From an uncultured Chloroflexota bacterium (lineage in GTDB: Bacteria > Chloroflexota > Dehalococcoidia > UBA3495), in NCBI GenBank assembly GCA_913020235.1, contig CAJWBT010000089.1, forward strand, positions 1 through 8,448: a stretch of DNA of 8,448 bases. The letters run 5' to 3'. A program made the translations under genes and the position numbers. Under the pieces are notes generated by a model that did no database searches, was not told the origin of the DNA, and saw nothing but the letters and a program-made list of their open reading frames with translations. Shown piece by piece: positions 1-5,994 of the stretch. How positions within the stretch are numbered: position 1 is the first letter of the stretch; each line of letters starts with the position of its first letter.

Positions 1-111
1 TCCACCGACATCATCGTGGCCAGCGCCAAGGCGTACCTGAGCGCGGTCAACCGCATGCTGGCGGCCGACGAGTCGGCCAGCCTGCCTCCGGTGGGAACCA
101 CGCCGGACTAG
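1..111 (+). CDS. leuA: 2-isopropylmalate synthase, C-terminal end (partial)
   Basis: Only the last 36 codons lie in the window, read in frame 1 to a TAG stop. The peptide begins STDIIVASAKAYLSAVNRML and ends in an acidic, proline-containing tail. This matches the end of the LeuA C-terminal regulatory (leucine-binding) domain, where bacterial proteins carry a TDII-x-AS-x-KAYL-x-A-NR motif. The enzyme condenses acetyl-CoA with 2-oxoisovalerate in the first committed step of leucine synthesis, and the C-terminal domain gives leucine feedback inhibition. Homocitrate and citramalate synthases share this domain type, so leuA is the most likely but not the only reading. The 5' part lies left of the window. 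A hairpin with a T-run follows 26 bases after the stop, so the transcript probably ends here. Confidence 0.75.
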   Translation, partial: STDIIVASAKAYLSAVNRMLAADESASLPPVGTTPD

Positions 112-136
112 CGTCACGGCTGAACGGGTGTCCCTG

Positions 137-171
137 GTAGGGGCGGTTCGCGAAACCGCCCCTACTCTTTT
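137..171 (+). terminator. Hairpin with T-run after leuA; probable Rho-independent terminator or repeat-derived palindrome
   Basis: A perfect 12-bp inverted repeat (GTAGGGGCGGTT at 137-148, AACCGCCCCTAC at 154-165) encloses a 5-base loop, CGCGA. It is followed by TCTTTT. Position just after the leuA stop and the T-run fit intrinsic termination on the plus strand. On the minus strand no T-run follows, so it would not terminate the convergent nuclease gene in the same way. Palindromes of the GTAGGGGCGG...CCGCCCCTAC type are also a familiar dispersed repeat in several bacterial genomes, so it may be a repeat recruited as a terminator. The rest of 172-315 shows nothing beyond a short GCGCC/GGCGC hairpin near 251-264. 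Confidence 0.6.
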
Positions 172-315
172 GTCCGGATATGCTCAATTGGGAGCCGGTG
201 GTTCCCTGGGGTCTTTCTGGTTGCTCACCGCCTCCCTCTCCGACCGCGTAGCGCCGACCGGCGCAAGTTGGCCAAAGTCACGCTCCAAGGCTTGACCCAG
301 GGCCGGCGGCGGAAG

Positions 316-1308
316 CTACATCAGTTTCATCTGAAAACCGGCGTCTATGCGCCGGCCCCGGTCATCCAGGTGTACCGCCGGGTAACCCTCCTGCCGCAGG
401 TGGGCAGCCAGCTCCGGAAACCCGTTGACGGTGTAGACTTCCTTGGGTTGCACCAGGCGAACGTAATCCAGCAGCTCGTTGAAATCGGCGTGGTCGCTGT
501 AGGGCAGGCTGGAGTCTCCCCTCCGGCCCCAGCGGCGCCCGCCGCCGGTGGCCCATCCGGTCAGCTCCATGAACCGGAGGCCACGAAACCCGTCCAGGTT
601 TGGCCCGCTTTTTGAGCCGGGCGGACAGAGCAACACCTGCCCCTCGGGCCATCGGCCCTCGAATGGCCGTACCTTGCCGGGGAAGGTAACGCCGGCCCGC
701 AGGTAGACCTGGGCTATCCGGTAGACGCTCTCTTCCACCGCCACATCAAAACCCTGGCCCAGCAAGAGGTGCAACAGCTCCTGGGCCTTGCCCAACCGCC
801 ACCCCTGGACCACCGGCTTTTCCCCGTTGTCGAGCCAGGCCCGCAAGACGCGATAGGCCGTGGTCATCACCTGTTCCTGAGGTGGGAAGATGTACTGCGG
901 CCTGCCGTAGCAGGCGTCCAAGACCAGAACGTCGCAGGACACCGGCTCCATGGGCTCGTTGGTGGGGCTAGAGCGGACTTTGAGGTCGCCGGTATACAGC
1001 ACCCGGACTCCGCTGAGCTTTGACTCCACCAAAGCCTGGGCCGAGCCCAGGCAGTGGCCCGCCGGATAGAAGGTAAGGGTGTAGTTCGCGGTTTCCAGGG
1101 GTTCGTGGTAGTCCAGAATGATTGGGCTGGAGCTTTTCAAGTACTCCGAAAGAAGCAGTCCCGTATTGGGGGTCAGTACCGGCCGCCGGTGCCGGGCGAT
1201 GTGGTCGGAATGGGCGTGGGATATCAGACTAAACTCTTTCTGCCGCCGGGAGTCCAACCACAGGTCCACCTCGGGCAGGTAAACTCCGCGGTCGAATCCT
1301 ACTTCCAA
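316..1308 (-). CDS. Beta-CASP metallo-beta-lactamase-fold nuclease, ligase-associated exonuclease-like
   Basis: A 330-residue protein of the metallo-beta-lactamase fold with the beta-CASP insertion. Visible motifs in order are HAHSDH at residues 31-36, GH at 84-85, TGD at 106-108, a motif A acid D131 in VLVLDAC, and SDHAD at 271-275. The full set of metal ligands for a two-zinc nuclease is therefore present. The N-terminal segment (DRGVYLPEVDLWLDSRR) and the total length resemble the putative exonucleases encoded beside ATP-dependent DNA ligases and Lhr-type helicases. The RNA-processing and Snm1/Artemis branches share the fold, so substrate (DNA or RNA) is not settled. The start is TTG, with GGAG five bases upstream; no later start keeps the HxHxDH motif. 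No ligase or helicase is in the window, so the usual partners are absent here. The motif C region reads VNG where many relatives have a His before the Gly. Confidence 0.85.
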   Translation of the reverse strand: MEVGFDRGVYLPEVDLWLDSRRQKEFSLISHAHSDHIARHRRPVLTPNTGLLLSEYLKSSSPIILDYHEPLETANYTLTFYPAGHCLGSAQALVESKLSGVRVLYTGDLKVRSSPTNEPMEPVSCDVLVLDACYGRPQYIFPPQEQVMTTAYRVLRAWLDNGEKPVVQGWRLGKAQELLHLLLGQGFDVAVEESVYRIAQVYLRAGVTFPGKVRPFEGRWPEGQVLLCPPGSKSGPNLDGFRGLRFMELTGWATGGGRRWGRRGDSSLPYSDHADFNELLDYVRLVQPKEVYTVNGFPELAAHLRQEGYPAVHLDDRGRRIDAGFQMKLM

Positions 1309-1719
1309 CGCTTCTCCGAGCTAGACACTTCATCGACATTGGCCGGGGATGGCCGGCGGGGTTTGCCCCGCTCGCGTGTGTTGGGCTGACTCAGTGACGC
1401 CCCTTTGAACGGCAACGGCGGAGGCCAAGCCGGCCCAGTATATCACGGGGCCAAGTCCATACCGGTCTGTCTCCGAGCATGACAGGTTCCGAGAGAATAC
1501 CCCAAAGGCTTGTAGGGACACGGTGTTCAACAGGAGCAGATGCTGGGGGCCTTATCCCTTGGGCCACGGAAGGCCGGAAGAGGCGACGCCGCACGCGCCG
1601 GTATTGAGGGGGGCAGATATGAGGAGTGGGGCTGGTCACAGGTGGTGCTGCCGGAGTGAGATAGGGCCGCCCGCGATAGCCGGTTAGGTTCCGGGAAAGG
1701 GGCTAGGGTTCCAAAAGCG
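1309..1719. other. Non-coding interval between the nuclease and GreA-fusion genes
   Basis: About 410 bases without a convincing gene. Short open frames on the minus strand (for example 1391-1639) are arginine- and proline-rich, lack recognisable motifs and look like GC-rich background. A 6-bp hairpin (GCGGGG at 1356-1361, CCCCGC at 1366-1371) lies in what would be the nuclease 5' leader. Two direct copies of GGTTCC sit near 1687 and 1707, just after the GreA-fusion stop. I see no T-rich intrinsic terminator for the upstream minus-strand gene. Confidence 0.6.
1437..1445 (-). promoter_or_regulatory. Possible extended -10 promoter for the nuclease gene
   Basis: On the minus strand the sequence reads TGATATACT, that is a TGn extension plus TATACT (5 of 6 to TATAAT). 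No good -35 lies 16-18 bases upstream. The transcript would have a leader of roughly 120 bases before the TTG at 1308. This is a weak call based on one box. Confidence 0.3.
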
Positions 1720-2538
1720 TCAGGTAGCTAGCTTCTCGACCATGTAGCGCATGGTTCCTTTGGGAACGCTAACTACCACTTCGTCGCCCACTGACCGGTC
1801 CAGTAACGCCTGCCCGACGGGTGATTTCGTGGAGAGTTTGCCCGAGGAAAGGTCCGCCTCCCTGACATCCACCAGGGTGTACACGATCTTTTTGCCGGAG
1901 GCGAGGTCTTTCAGACTGACTTTGGTGCCCAACGCCGACCGCTGAACTCGTGCCGCCCGCTGCCGGGAAAGGATCTGAGCGTTGGCCAGGCTGGCTTCCA
2001 ATTCCCGGATCCTGCCCTCTATCACGCCCTGCCGCTCCTTCGCCGCCTCCAACGGAGCGTTCTCCCGGAAATCTTTATCCGCCATCGCCTGCCGAATATC
2101 TTCAACTACGCTGGTTCGCTCTTCTTTGAGTACCGCCACCTGGGCGGCCAGATTATCGTAGCCTTCCTGGCTGAGCTGGGTGCTCTCCGGTGTCTGGCTT
2201 GGAGAGGCGCCGGTCCGCCGGTCGCCGTTGCGGCGGGTCCGGGGAAGCCTCAAATGGGCTGCCAGGCCGTTCTGAATCCATCCCTCATCTTTCCAGTAGC
2301 TCAAGAATGACTTCACGGGACTCAGTCGTTGCGCGGACTCAATCCCTCCCAGTCCAATGTATTGAGCGTAGTCGGCCACCTCGGAGGGGGTTAGTTCCAG
2401 TACGTTTCTGTCCCTTCCACACCAGGCGACGAAGCGGCCCAATTCCTGGTGGTTCAGCGGTGCCTTCTTGCCGTTCTTCTTGGCGGCGATGAATCGGGTT
2501 AAAGCTTCTGAGAGGGAAGGACCAGTAGAGATTGCCAA
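1720..2538 (-). CDS. GreA-type transcription elongation factor with N-terminal recombinase-like core-binding domain
   Basis: A 272-residue protein. Residues about 121-272 are a full GreA. They hold an N-terminal coiled coil (about 122-190), whose tip reads DKDFRENAPLEAAKE with the two conserved acids D156 and E159 corresponding to the D41/E44 pair of E. coli GreA. The C-terminal FKBP-like domain follows, with SPVGQALLDRSVGDEVVV at 239-256. GreA enters the RNA polymerase secondary channel and stimulates cleavage of backtracked RNA. Residues about 8-99 are not GreA. They resemble the SAM-like core-binding domain of tyrosine recombinases: ELTPSEVADYAQYIG, then SPVKSFLSYWKDEGWI, then LRLPR. A basic linker of about 20 residues joins the two parts. 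The catalytic half of an integrase is absent. The TTG start has GGAGG eight bases upstream, and the GreA part has no ATG of its own at the junction, so the fusion is in-frame. DNA binding by the extra domain is inference. Confidence 0.85.
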   Translation of the reverse strand: MAISTGPSLSEALTRFIAAKKNGKKAPLNHQELGRFVAWCGRDRNVLELTPSEVADYAQYIGLGGIESAQRLSPVKSFLSYWKDEGWIQNGLAAHLRLPRTRRNGDRRTGASPSQTPESTQLSQEGYDNLAAQVAVLKEERTSVVEDIRQAMADKDFRENAPLEAAKERQGVIEGRIRELEASLANAQILSRQRAARVQRSALGTKVSLKDLASGKKIVYTLVDVREADLSSGKLSTKSPVGQALLDRSVGDEVVVSVPKGTMRYMVEKLAT

Positions 2539-2546
2539 CGCCTACA

Positions 2547-2551
2547 CCTCC
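2547..2551 (-). promoter_or_regulatory. Strong Shine-Dalgarno site that fixes the TTG start of the GreA fusion
   Basis: GGAGG on the minus strand lies eight bases before the TTG at 2538-2536. It supports translation from the N-terminal recombinase-like domain rather than from a separate GreA start. Confidence 0.7.
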
Positions 2552-2709
2552 GGTGGGTCAACCTGAATCAGGACCACGCGATGCCATCGGCGATGATTAC
2601 TGACAATCAGGGCATAGCTGTGGCGATTCCCTGGTATGCTTCGGTGTCCGTTGCCGGAGGAACGAAGGGCAACTCTCTTTCCGGCCTCGGGACATCATAG
2701 TCCATCGTA

Positions 2710-2738
2710 ATCATAGCAGTTTCTGCCCGCCATAGCAA
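2710..2738 (-). promoter_or_regulatory. Probable sigma-70-type promoter for the GreA-fusion gene
   Basis: On the minus strand TTGCTA (4 of 6 to TTGACA; plus-strand 2733-2738) is separated by exactly 17 bases from TATGAT (5 of 6; plus-strand 2710-2715). TGC directly precedes the -10, giving an extended -10. Transcription would begin near 2703, leaving a leader of about 165 bases before the TTG at 2538. The leader contains a 6-bp hairpin (GTTGCC at 2650-2655, GGCAAC at 2668-2673), so post-transcriptional control is possible but not shown. Confidence 0.5.
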
Positions 2739-2939
2739 CGTGAGGGACCCACCACCGGCGCTCGCGAGCGTGCCGTGACGGGCCCAGAACTTGGGTCAGC
2801 CTGCGCCTGGCTCCCTTCCTGTGGAGGTGTATTGCTCCGGGTGTGCCGGCCGCCGGCGGGTCCGGCAAGCACGCCGGCAAAAGTTTGAGGAGAAGGTCCG
2901 AGTAGCCCGCGGCCGGTAACCGCTCCCCCGATAAGGCGA
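2739..2939. other. Non-coding interval left of the 134-bp repeat
   Basis: No gene or RNA is recognised here. It contains GC-rich short palindromes (around GCCGGCCGCCGGC near 2848-2860). A 61-codon open frame on the minus strand (2695-2880) has biased, motif-free composition and I do not accept it. Confidence 0.5.
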
Positions 2940-3073
2940 CTAGTACTAAGTCAACCTGAAACTGATAGATGTCATTCTGAACGAAGTGAAGAATCTCGTT
3001 GTTACGCTGAGATTCCTCGTCGCTCCGCTCCTCAGAATGACATCCCGTTAGAACCAGGCTGGCTGAGTACTAG
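2940..3073 (+). repeat. 134-bp MITE-like palindromic element, copy A
   Basis: The element is bounded by CTAGTACT (2940-2947) and its exact complement AGTACTAG (3066-3073). The match continues imperfectly inward (CTAGTACTAAGTCAACCTG against CTAGTACTCAGCCAGCCTG). Nested inside are GTCATTCTGA (2971-2980) with TCAGAATGAC (3032-3041), and GAATCTC (2991-2997) with GAGATTC (3009-3015), so the whole element can fold into one long hairpin. A second copy of the same length lies inverted at 7219-7352; I counted about 13 differences, roughly 90 percent identity. It encodes no transposase, which fits a non-autonomous element. The core belongs to the GTCATTCTGAGCGAAGCGAAGAATCTC type widely seen in bacterial intergenic DNA. 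CTAG may be part of the terminal repeat or a target-site duplication. Confidence 0.85.
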
Positions 3074-3600
3074 CTTCTCTCAACCAGCCGGGCTTGCTCC
3101 ATTTGCTCCTTCAAAGCTGGAACCGGGTCCTGGTCCTGGAACACGTGGGGGTTGGCGTAATCAGGCGTACGGCCCGTCGGATTCGTGATCCAGACGGATG
3201 CCTCGAGGGCGATGCCGTTGGGGTCGTGGAAGTAGATCGAGTGGATGAACTTGTGGTCGATCACTTGCGTCACCTCCACGCTGGCTCGGCCTAGCCGGTC
3301 TTGCAGTTCCAGCAGCCCCTCCTCGCTTTCCACGTCAAAGGAGACGTGGTCGAATTGCAACCTGCCTCGAGCCGGCTGGCCGGCAGGCTTGTGGAACTCC
3401 TCCACCATCCCGGGCCACTCGAAAAAAGCGATGGTGCTGTTGGGCCCTGTCTCGAAAAAGTAGTGGCGGTACAGATACCCCGCCGGCGTGTTGCCGATGG
3501 CCGCCACCAGGGGCATCCCCAGCACGTCCCGGTAGAATCGGACGGTCTTGTCCATGTCGTTGGTAACCATTGCCAGGTGGTTTACACCGCGAAACTTCAA
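3070..3600 (-). CDS. VOC (glyoxalase/bleomycin resistance/extradiol dioxygenase) superfamily protein
   Basis: A 176-residue single-chain VOC protein with two beta-alpha-beta-beta-beta modules. The first begins GVNHLAMVTNDMDKTVRFYR and the second LQFDHVSFDVE. The four expected metal ligands are visible at H8, E61, H85 and E133, the same H-E-H-E order as glyoxalase I. IYFHDPNGIALEASVW is the usual final strand. The fold supports isomerase, lyase or dioxygenase chemistry on small molecules, and the substrate cannot be read from sequence. Residues 138-176 form a tail beyond the fold. The TTG start has GGAGG four bases upstream and preserves the ligand H8. The TAG stop lies inside the terminal inverted repeat of the 134-bp element (last 4 bases shared), so the insertion may have set or altered the C-terminus. 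No operon partner is evident. Confidence 0.88.
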   Translation of the reverse strand: MKFRGVNHLAMVTNDMDKTVRFYRDVLGMPLVAAIGNTPAGYLYRHYFFETGPNSTIAFFEWPGMVEEFHKPAGQPARGRLQFDHVSFDVESEEGLLELQDRLGRASVEVTQVIDHKFIHSIYFHDPNGIALEASVWITNPTGRTPDYANPHVFQDQDPVPALKEQMEQARLVERS

Positions 3601-3613
3601 GGCTCCTCCACGG

Positions 3614-3619
3614 ATTATA
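3614..3619 (-). promoter_or_regulatory. Possible -10 box upstream of the VOC gene
   Basis: The minus strand reads a perfect TATAAT 14 bases before the TTG start, but with no recognisable -35. Transcription from it would begin almost at the Shine-Dalgarno site and give a nearly leaderless mRNA, so it may be fortuitous. Confidence 0.25.
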
Positions 3620-3720
3620 TTGAGAATAGACTATAGGTACCAGCCCTCACGGACTGGATGTATCCCTCATAATTGTATGATGCAATCGGAGTCAATAGGG
3701 TTCCACCGGCTCCGGCGCCG

Positions 3721-3750
3721 ATGAAATTAACTTCTCCAAGCTGCTATGAT
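3721..3750 (+). promoter_or_regulatory. Candidate promoter for the HAD phosphatase/flippase transcript
   Basis: ATGAAA (3721-3726, 4 of 6 to TTGACA), an 18-base spacer and TATGAT (3745-3750) preceded by TGC form an extended -10 promoter. The 10-mer CTGCTATGAT is identical to that of the promoter proposed for the GreA-fusion gene. A start near 3757 would leave a leader of about 150 bases. Confidence 0.4.
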
Positions 3751-3756
3751 GATAAC

Positions 3757-3906
3757 GCTGCGGTGGCAACCCCCGAGAGCGGGCGATGGCCGCCCTTCGG
3801 GCAGGACTCCAAGACCACGCTTGAGGCAGACAGCATTTGGAAGACCACCGGGGGGATGCGGGCCCGGTGGCGCTGTGGAATTTGACATATCAAAAAGGGC
3901 GTTGGA
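3757..3906 (+). promoter_or_regulatory. Structured 5' leader of the HAD phosphatase gene, function unknown
   Basis: The 150 bases before the TTG start hold several hairpins. GGGCG (3781-3785) can pair with CGCCC (3791-3795). Alternatively GCCC (3792-3795) can pair with GGGC (3799-3802); the two are mutually exclusive. CCACCGGG (3845-3852) pairs perfectly with CCCGGTGG (3863-3870), and an upstream CGGTGG near 3760 could compete for the same CCACCG. I do not recognise a known riboswitch class. Alternative pairing could indicate attenuation or ligand sensing, but GC-rich DNA folds readily, so this is weak. Confidence 0.3.
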
Positions 3907-4548
3907 TTGAAAGCGGTTGTCTTTGACTGGGACCTCACCCTATGGAATAGCTGGGATCTGCACGTTTGGCTCATGCAACGCACGGCCGACACCCTGGGTT
4001 TGCCCCGGCCGGGGCTGGCCGCAATCGCCCGAGAGTTCTCTCGACCGTTCCGCCAGCACCTGGTCTGGTTTTTTGGTAAGGACGAGCAAACGCTGGTGGA
4101 CATTTATGTGGGACTCTACCATGATGCCGTATCCCAAATGGCTCATTTGTATCCGGAGATCGAGGAAATGCTCCGCGCCCTCAAAGCCGACGGCTACCGG
4201 CTTGCAGTCTTCTCTGACAAGCGCGCCTCCTTCGGCATATCGGAATTGGACCAGACGGGCATCGGTCAGTTTCTGGACTACACCCTGTTTCTGGCGGACG
4301 GGCGGCCTTACAAACCAGACCCCCTTGGCCTGCGTGAAGTTATGGAGGCTCTGGATGTAACCGGCGATGAAACCCTTTACGTTGGGGACGGCAGCCAGGA
4401 CGTGGAGTGCGCTTACCGAGCCGGCGCCAAGAGCGGCGCGGCGCTTTGGGGGACGGTGGACCGGGAGAAGGTGCTGGCGTGTCAGCCCCACTATTCCTGG
4501 GAGCGGGCCACCCAGATCCTCGCTACCCTCGGAGTACCGGCTTGCTAA
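3907..4548 (+). CDS. HAD-superfamily hydrolase, phosphoglycolate phosphatase-like
   Basis: A 213-residue Rossmann-fold HAD phosphatase with an alpha-helical cap between motifs I and II. Motif I is D7-W-D9-L-T11, with D7 the expected nucleophile and D9 the acid/base; the usual Gly after the second Asp is Leu. Motif II is S103 (LAVFSDKR), motif III K136 (KPDP) and motif IV D161/D165 (VGDGSQDVECAYRAGA). All catalytic residues are present, so an active phosphomonoesterase on a small metabolite is likely. The Gph/beta-phosphoglucomutase type is the nearest group, but the substrate is unknown. The TTG start has AAGGG seven bases upstream; an in-frame TGA at 3883 limits any upstream extension, and no later start keeps motif I. 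The flippase-like gene follows after 40 bases with no terminator between, suggesting one transcript. Confidence 0.87.
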   Translation: MKAVVFDWDLTLWNSWDLHVWLMQRTADTLGLPRPGLAAIAREFSRPFRQHLVWFFGKDEQTLVDIYVGLYHDAVSQMAHLYPEIEEMLRALKADGYRLAVFSDKRASFGISELDQTGIGQFLDYTLFLADGRPYKPDPLGLREVMEALDVTGDETLYVGDGSQDVECAYRAGAKSGAALWGTVDREKVLACQPHYSWERATQILATLGVPAC

Positions 4549-4588
4549 GTTCAGAGGCCTGCATTTGGTCTGCGCGTAGCGAGAGGAT

Positions 4589-5740
4589 TTGAGGACATTT
4601 CTTAGAGCCTCATGGTTCCTGGTTGCCGGGGTCTTTAGACGCGGGTTAGGTGCCGCCCTGGACCGCGGCGGGTCGGCGGCCATTGCCTATCTCAGAGGAC
4701 GCCTGGGAGGCAGAGACCGGGTCATAACCGCGGCCGTAGTCATGCTGGCGCTGGCGGGCGTGCTGTTGGTCGTCTTGGACTGGCGGGAGGTCCGGGAAGT
4801 CTTGTCCCAAGGGGAGTGGAAGTGGATACCCCTCGCCCTTTCGATAACCGGCATCTCGTATCTGTTCCAGAGTTGCAGCTTCAGCCTGATCAACCGGTCG
4901 TTCGGCATCGGATTGGGCTGGAGGGACCTCCTTGAAATCGGGTTTCTTTCCGCAGCGATGATCGCCGCCGCCGGCGGGCTGGCGGGCCACTCCCTGCGGC
5001 TACTGCTGATGGTGCGCCGCGGGATGCCTGCGGGCCATGTCATGGCGCCCTCTCTCTTCCACTCCTACGTGGAGAGCTTGCTGTTCTTCGCTCTGATCCC
5101 GGCCGGTCTGACGTACCTGCTGCTGACCTACCCCCTTTCGCCTGGCTTGGCCGCGGGGCTGGGTATCGGGACCGGGGTCCTTGGGGTAGCCTTCGCTCTG
5201 ACGACGGTGGTGTTCTTTTTCGGGCCTGTACGGTCGATGGCCCTGCGGCTGGCGCAAGCCCTCTGCCGTTGGACCACCCGCCGCGACATTGGGCCATCCC
5301 TGGATCGCTTTGAGGCGACCCTGGGGTGCGGCCTGGCGGCGGTACGGCAGCGGCCTCACGTGTTGGTCCTGCCCGTGGGCCTGGTCCTGGCGGACCGGAC
5401 CGCCAGAGTTGCGGTGGTCTGGGTCTGTTTCCAAGCCTTCGGCAGCGACGTAGGGCTGGGCGTGATTGTGACGGGGTTCGCTGTCGGCGTGGCGCTGGGG
5501 GTCATGTCCATGGTCCCGGGAGGCCTGGGCGTGCAGGAAGGCACCATGGCTGGAACGTACCATCTGTTGGGGGTGCCCCTGGAGGAGGCTGTCCTGGTTT
5601 CCGTGCTCCTCCGCGCGGTCTACTACATGGCGCCCTTCGCCGTTAGCCTGGCTTTTTACCGTGGAATGCTACGTGGAGGAATCCGGGACCAGGCCCACGA
5701 CGGAGCAACGCCGGCATCGGCTGGCGAAGCGGTTGATTGA
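4589..5740 (+). CDS. Flippase-like integral membrane protein (UPF0104/AglD, LPG-synthase TM-domain family)
   Basis: A 383-residue polytopic membrane protein. I read about eight hydrophobic segments, near residues 46-63, 80-101, 117-140, 157-180, 187-211, 258-280, 290-310 and 334-357. The signature SMVPGGLGVQEG (307-318), followed by the final membrane helix with its LLRAVYY motif, is typical of the family that includes the membrane half of MprF (lysyl-phosphatidylglycerol synthase/flippase) and archaeal AglD. No soluble aminoacyl-transferase domain is attached. Known members handle lipid or polyprenyl-linked substrates at the cytoplasmic membrane; transport of a specific lipid here is inference. 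The start is uncertain: TTG at 4589 follows an in-frame TAG at 4577, but GAGAGGA lies only about two bases upstream, too close for a good ribosome site. Coupling to the HAD gene 40 bases upstream is possible. The last 20 residues are a polar cytoplasm-type tail. Confidence 0.82.
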   Translation: MRTFLRASWFLVAGVFRRGLGAALDRGGSAAIAYLRGRLGGRDRVITAAVVMLALAGVLLVVLDWREVREVLSQGEWKWIPLALSITGISYLFQSCSFSLINRSFGIGLGWRDLLEIGFLSAAMIAAAGGLAGHSLRLLLMVRRGMPAGHVMAPSLFHSYVESLLFFALIPAGLTYLLLTYPLSPGLAAGLGIGTGVLGVAFALTTVVFFFGPVRSMALRLAQALCRWTTRRDIGPSLDRFEATLGCGLAAVRQRPHVLVLPVGLVLADRTARVAVVWVCFQAFGSDVGLGVIVTGFAVGVALGVMSMVPGGLGVQEGTMAGTYHLLGVPLEEAVLVSVLLRAVYYMAPFAVSLAFYRGMLRGGIRDQAHDGATPASAGEAVD

Positions 5741-5952
5741 GTATGCAGCCGAGTAGAGGATAAGAAAGCGTCGCCGGCCGCACCCTCATCGCCGTGACGA
5801 CCCGGTCAATCAAACCCACCTCGCTCAGGTTAGTTCTATTTTCAACCATCTTGAATGGACCAAAACCTCGGTGCCACGGCATACAGTTCAGCGAAGCAAG
5901 GCCAGCCGGCCTCGGGCCAGCTCCATCCTGACTGCCGAGCCGGCGGTCCTCG

Positions 5953-5961
5953 TGGTAATAT
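5953..5961 (+). promoter_or_regulatory. Possible extended -10 promoter for the enolase-family gene
   Basis: TGGTAATAT gives a TGn extension plus TAATAT (4 of 6), 33 bases before the ATG. No convincing -35 lies at the right distance. The interval 5741-5952 otherwise shows no gene, clear terminator or RNA that I can recognise. Confidence 0.3.
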
Positions 5962-5984
5962 GCGGGCTGTGTTATCCACAGCGC

Positions 5985-5990
5985 GGAGGG
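5985..5990 (+). promoter_or_regulatory. Shine-Dalgarno site of the enolase-family gene
   Basis: GGAGGG lies four bases before the ATG at 5995. This is the only ATG start in the window that is clearly supported by a ribosome site. Confidence 0.7.
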
Positions 5991-5994
5991 TGCT

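Noticed and set aside
1391..1639. Minus-strand open frame of 82 codons between the nuclease and GreA fusion
   Set aside because: Arg/Pro-rich composition, no motif, no convincing ribosome site; typical of random open frames in GC-rich DNA.
2695..2880. Minus-strand open frame of 61 codons upstream of the GreA fusion
   Set aside because: It overlaps the proposed promoter and has biased, motif-free sequence.
3695..3720. TAGGGTTCC reminiscent of the guanidine-I (ykkC) riboswitch start
   Set aside because: The rest of the conserved core (GGTCCGAGAG and ACGG segments) does not follow.
3780..3815. GGGCGATGGCCGCCC stem resembling the first stem of a fluoride (crcB) riboswitch
   Set aside because: The conserved unpaired AAACUGC-like segment, the second stem and the pseudoknot partner are absent, and the downstream gene is not a fluoride exporter.
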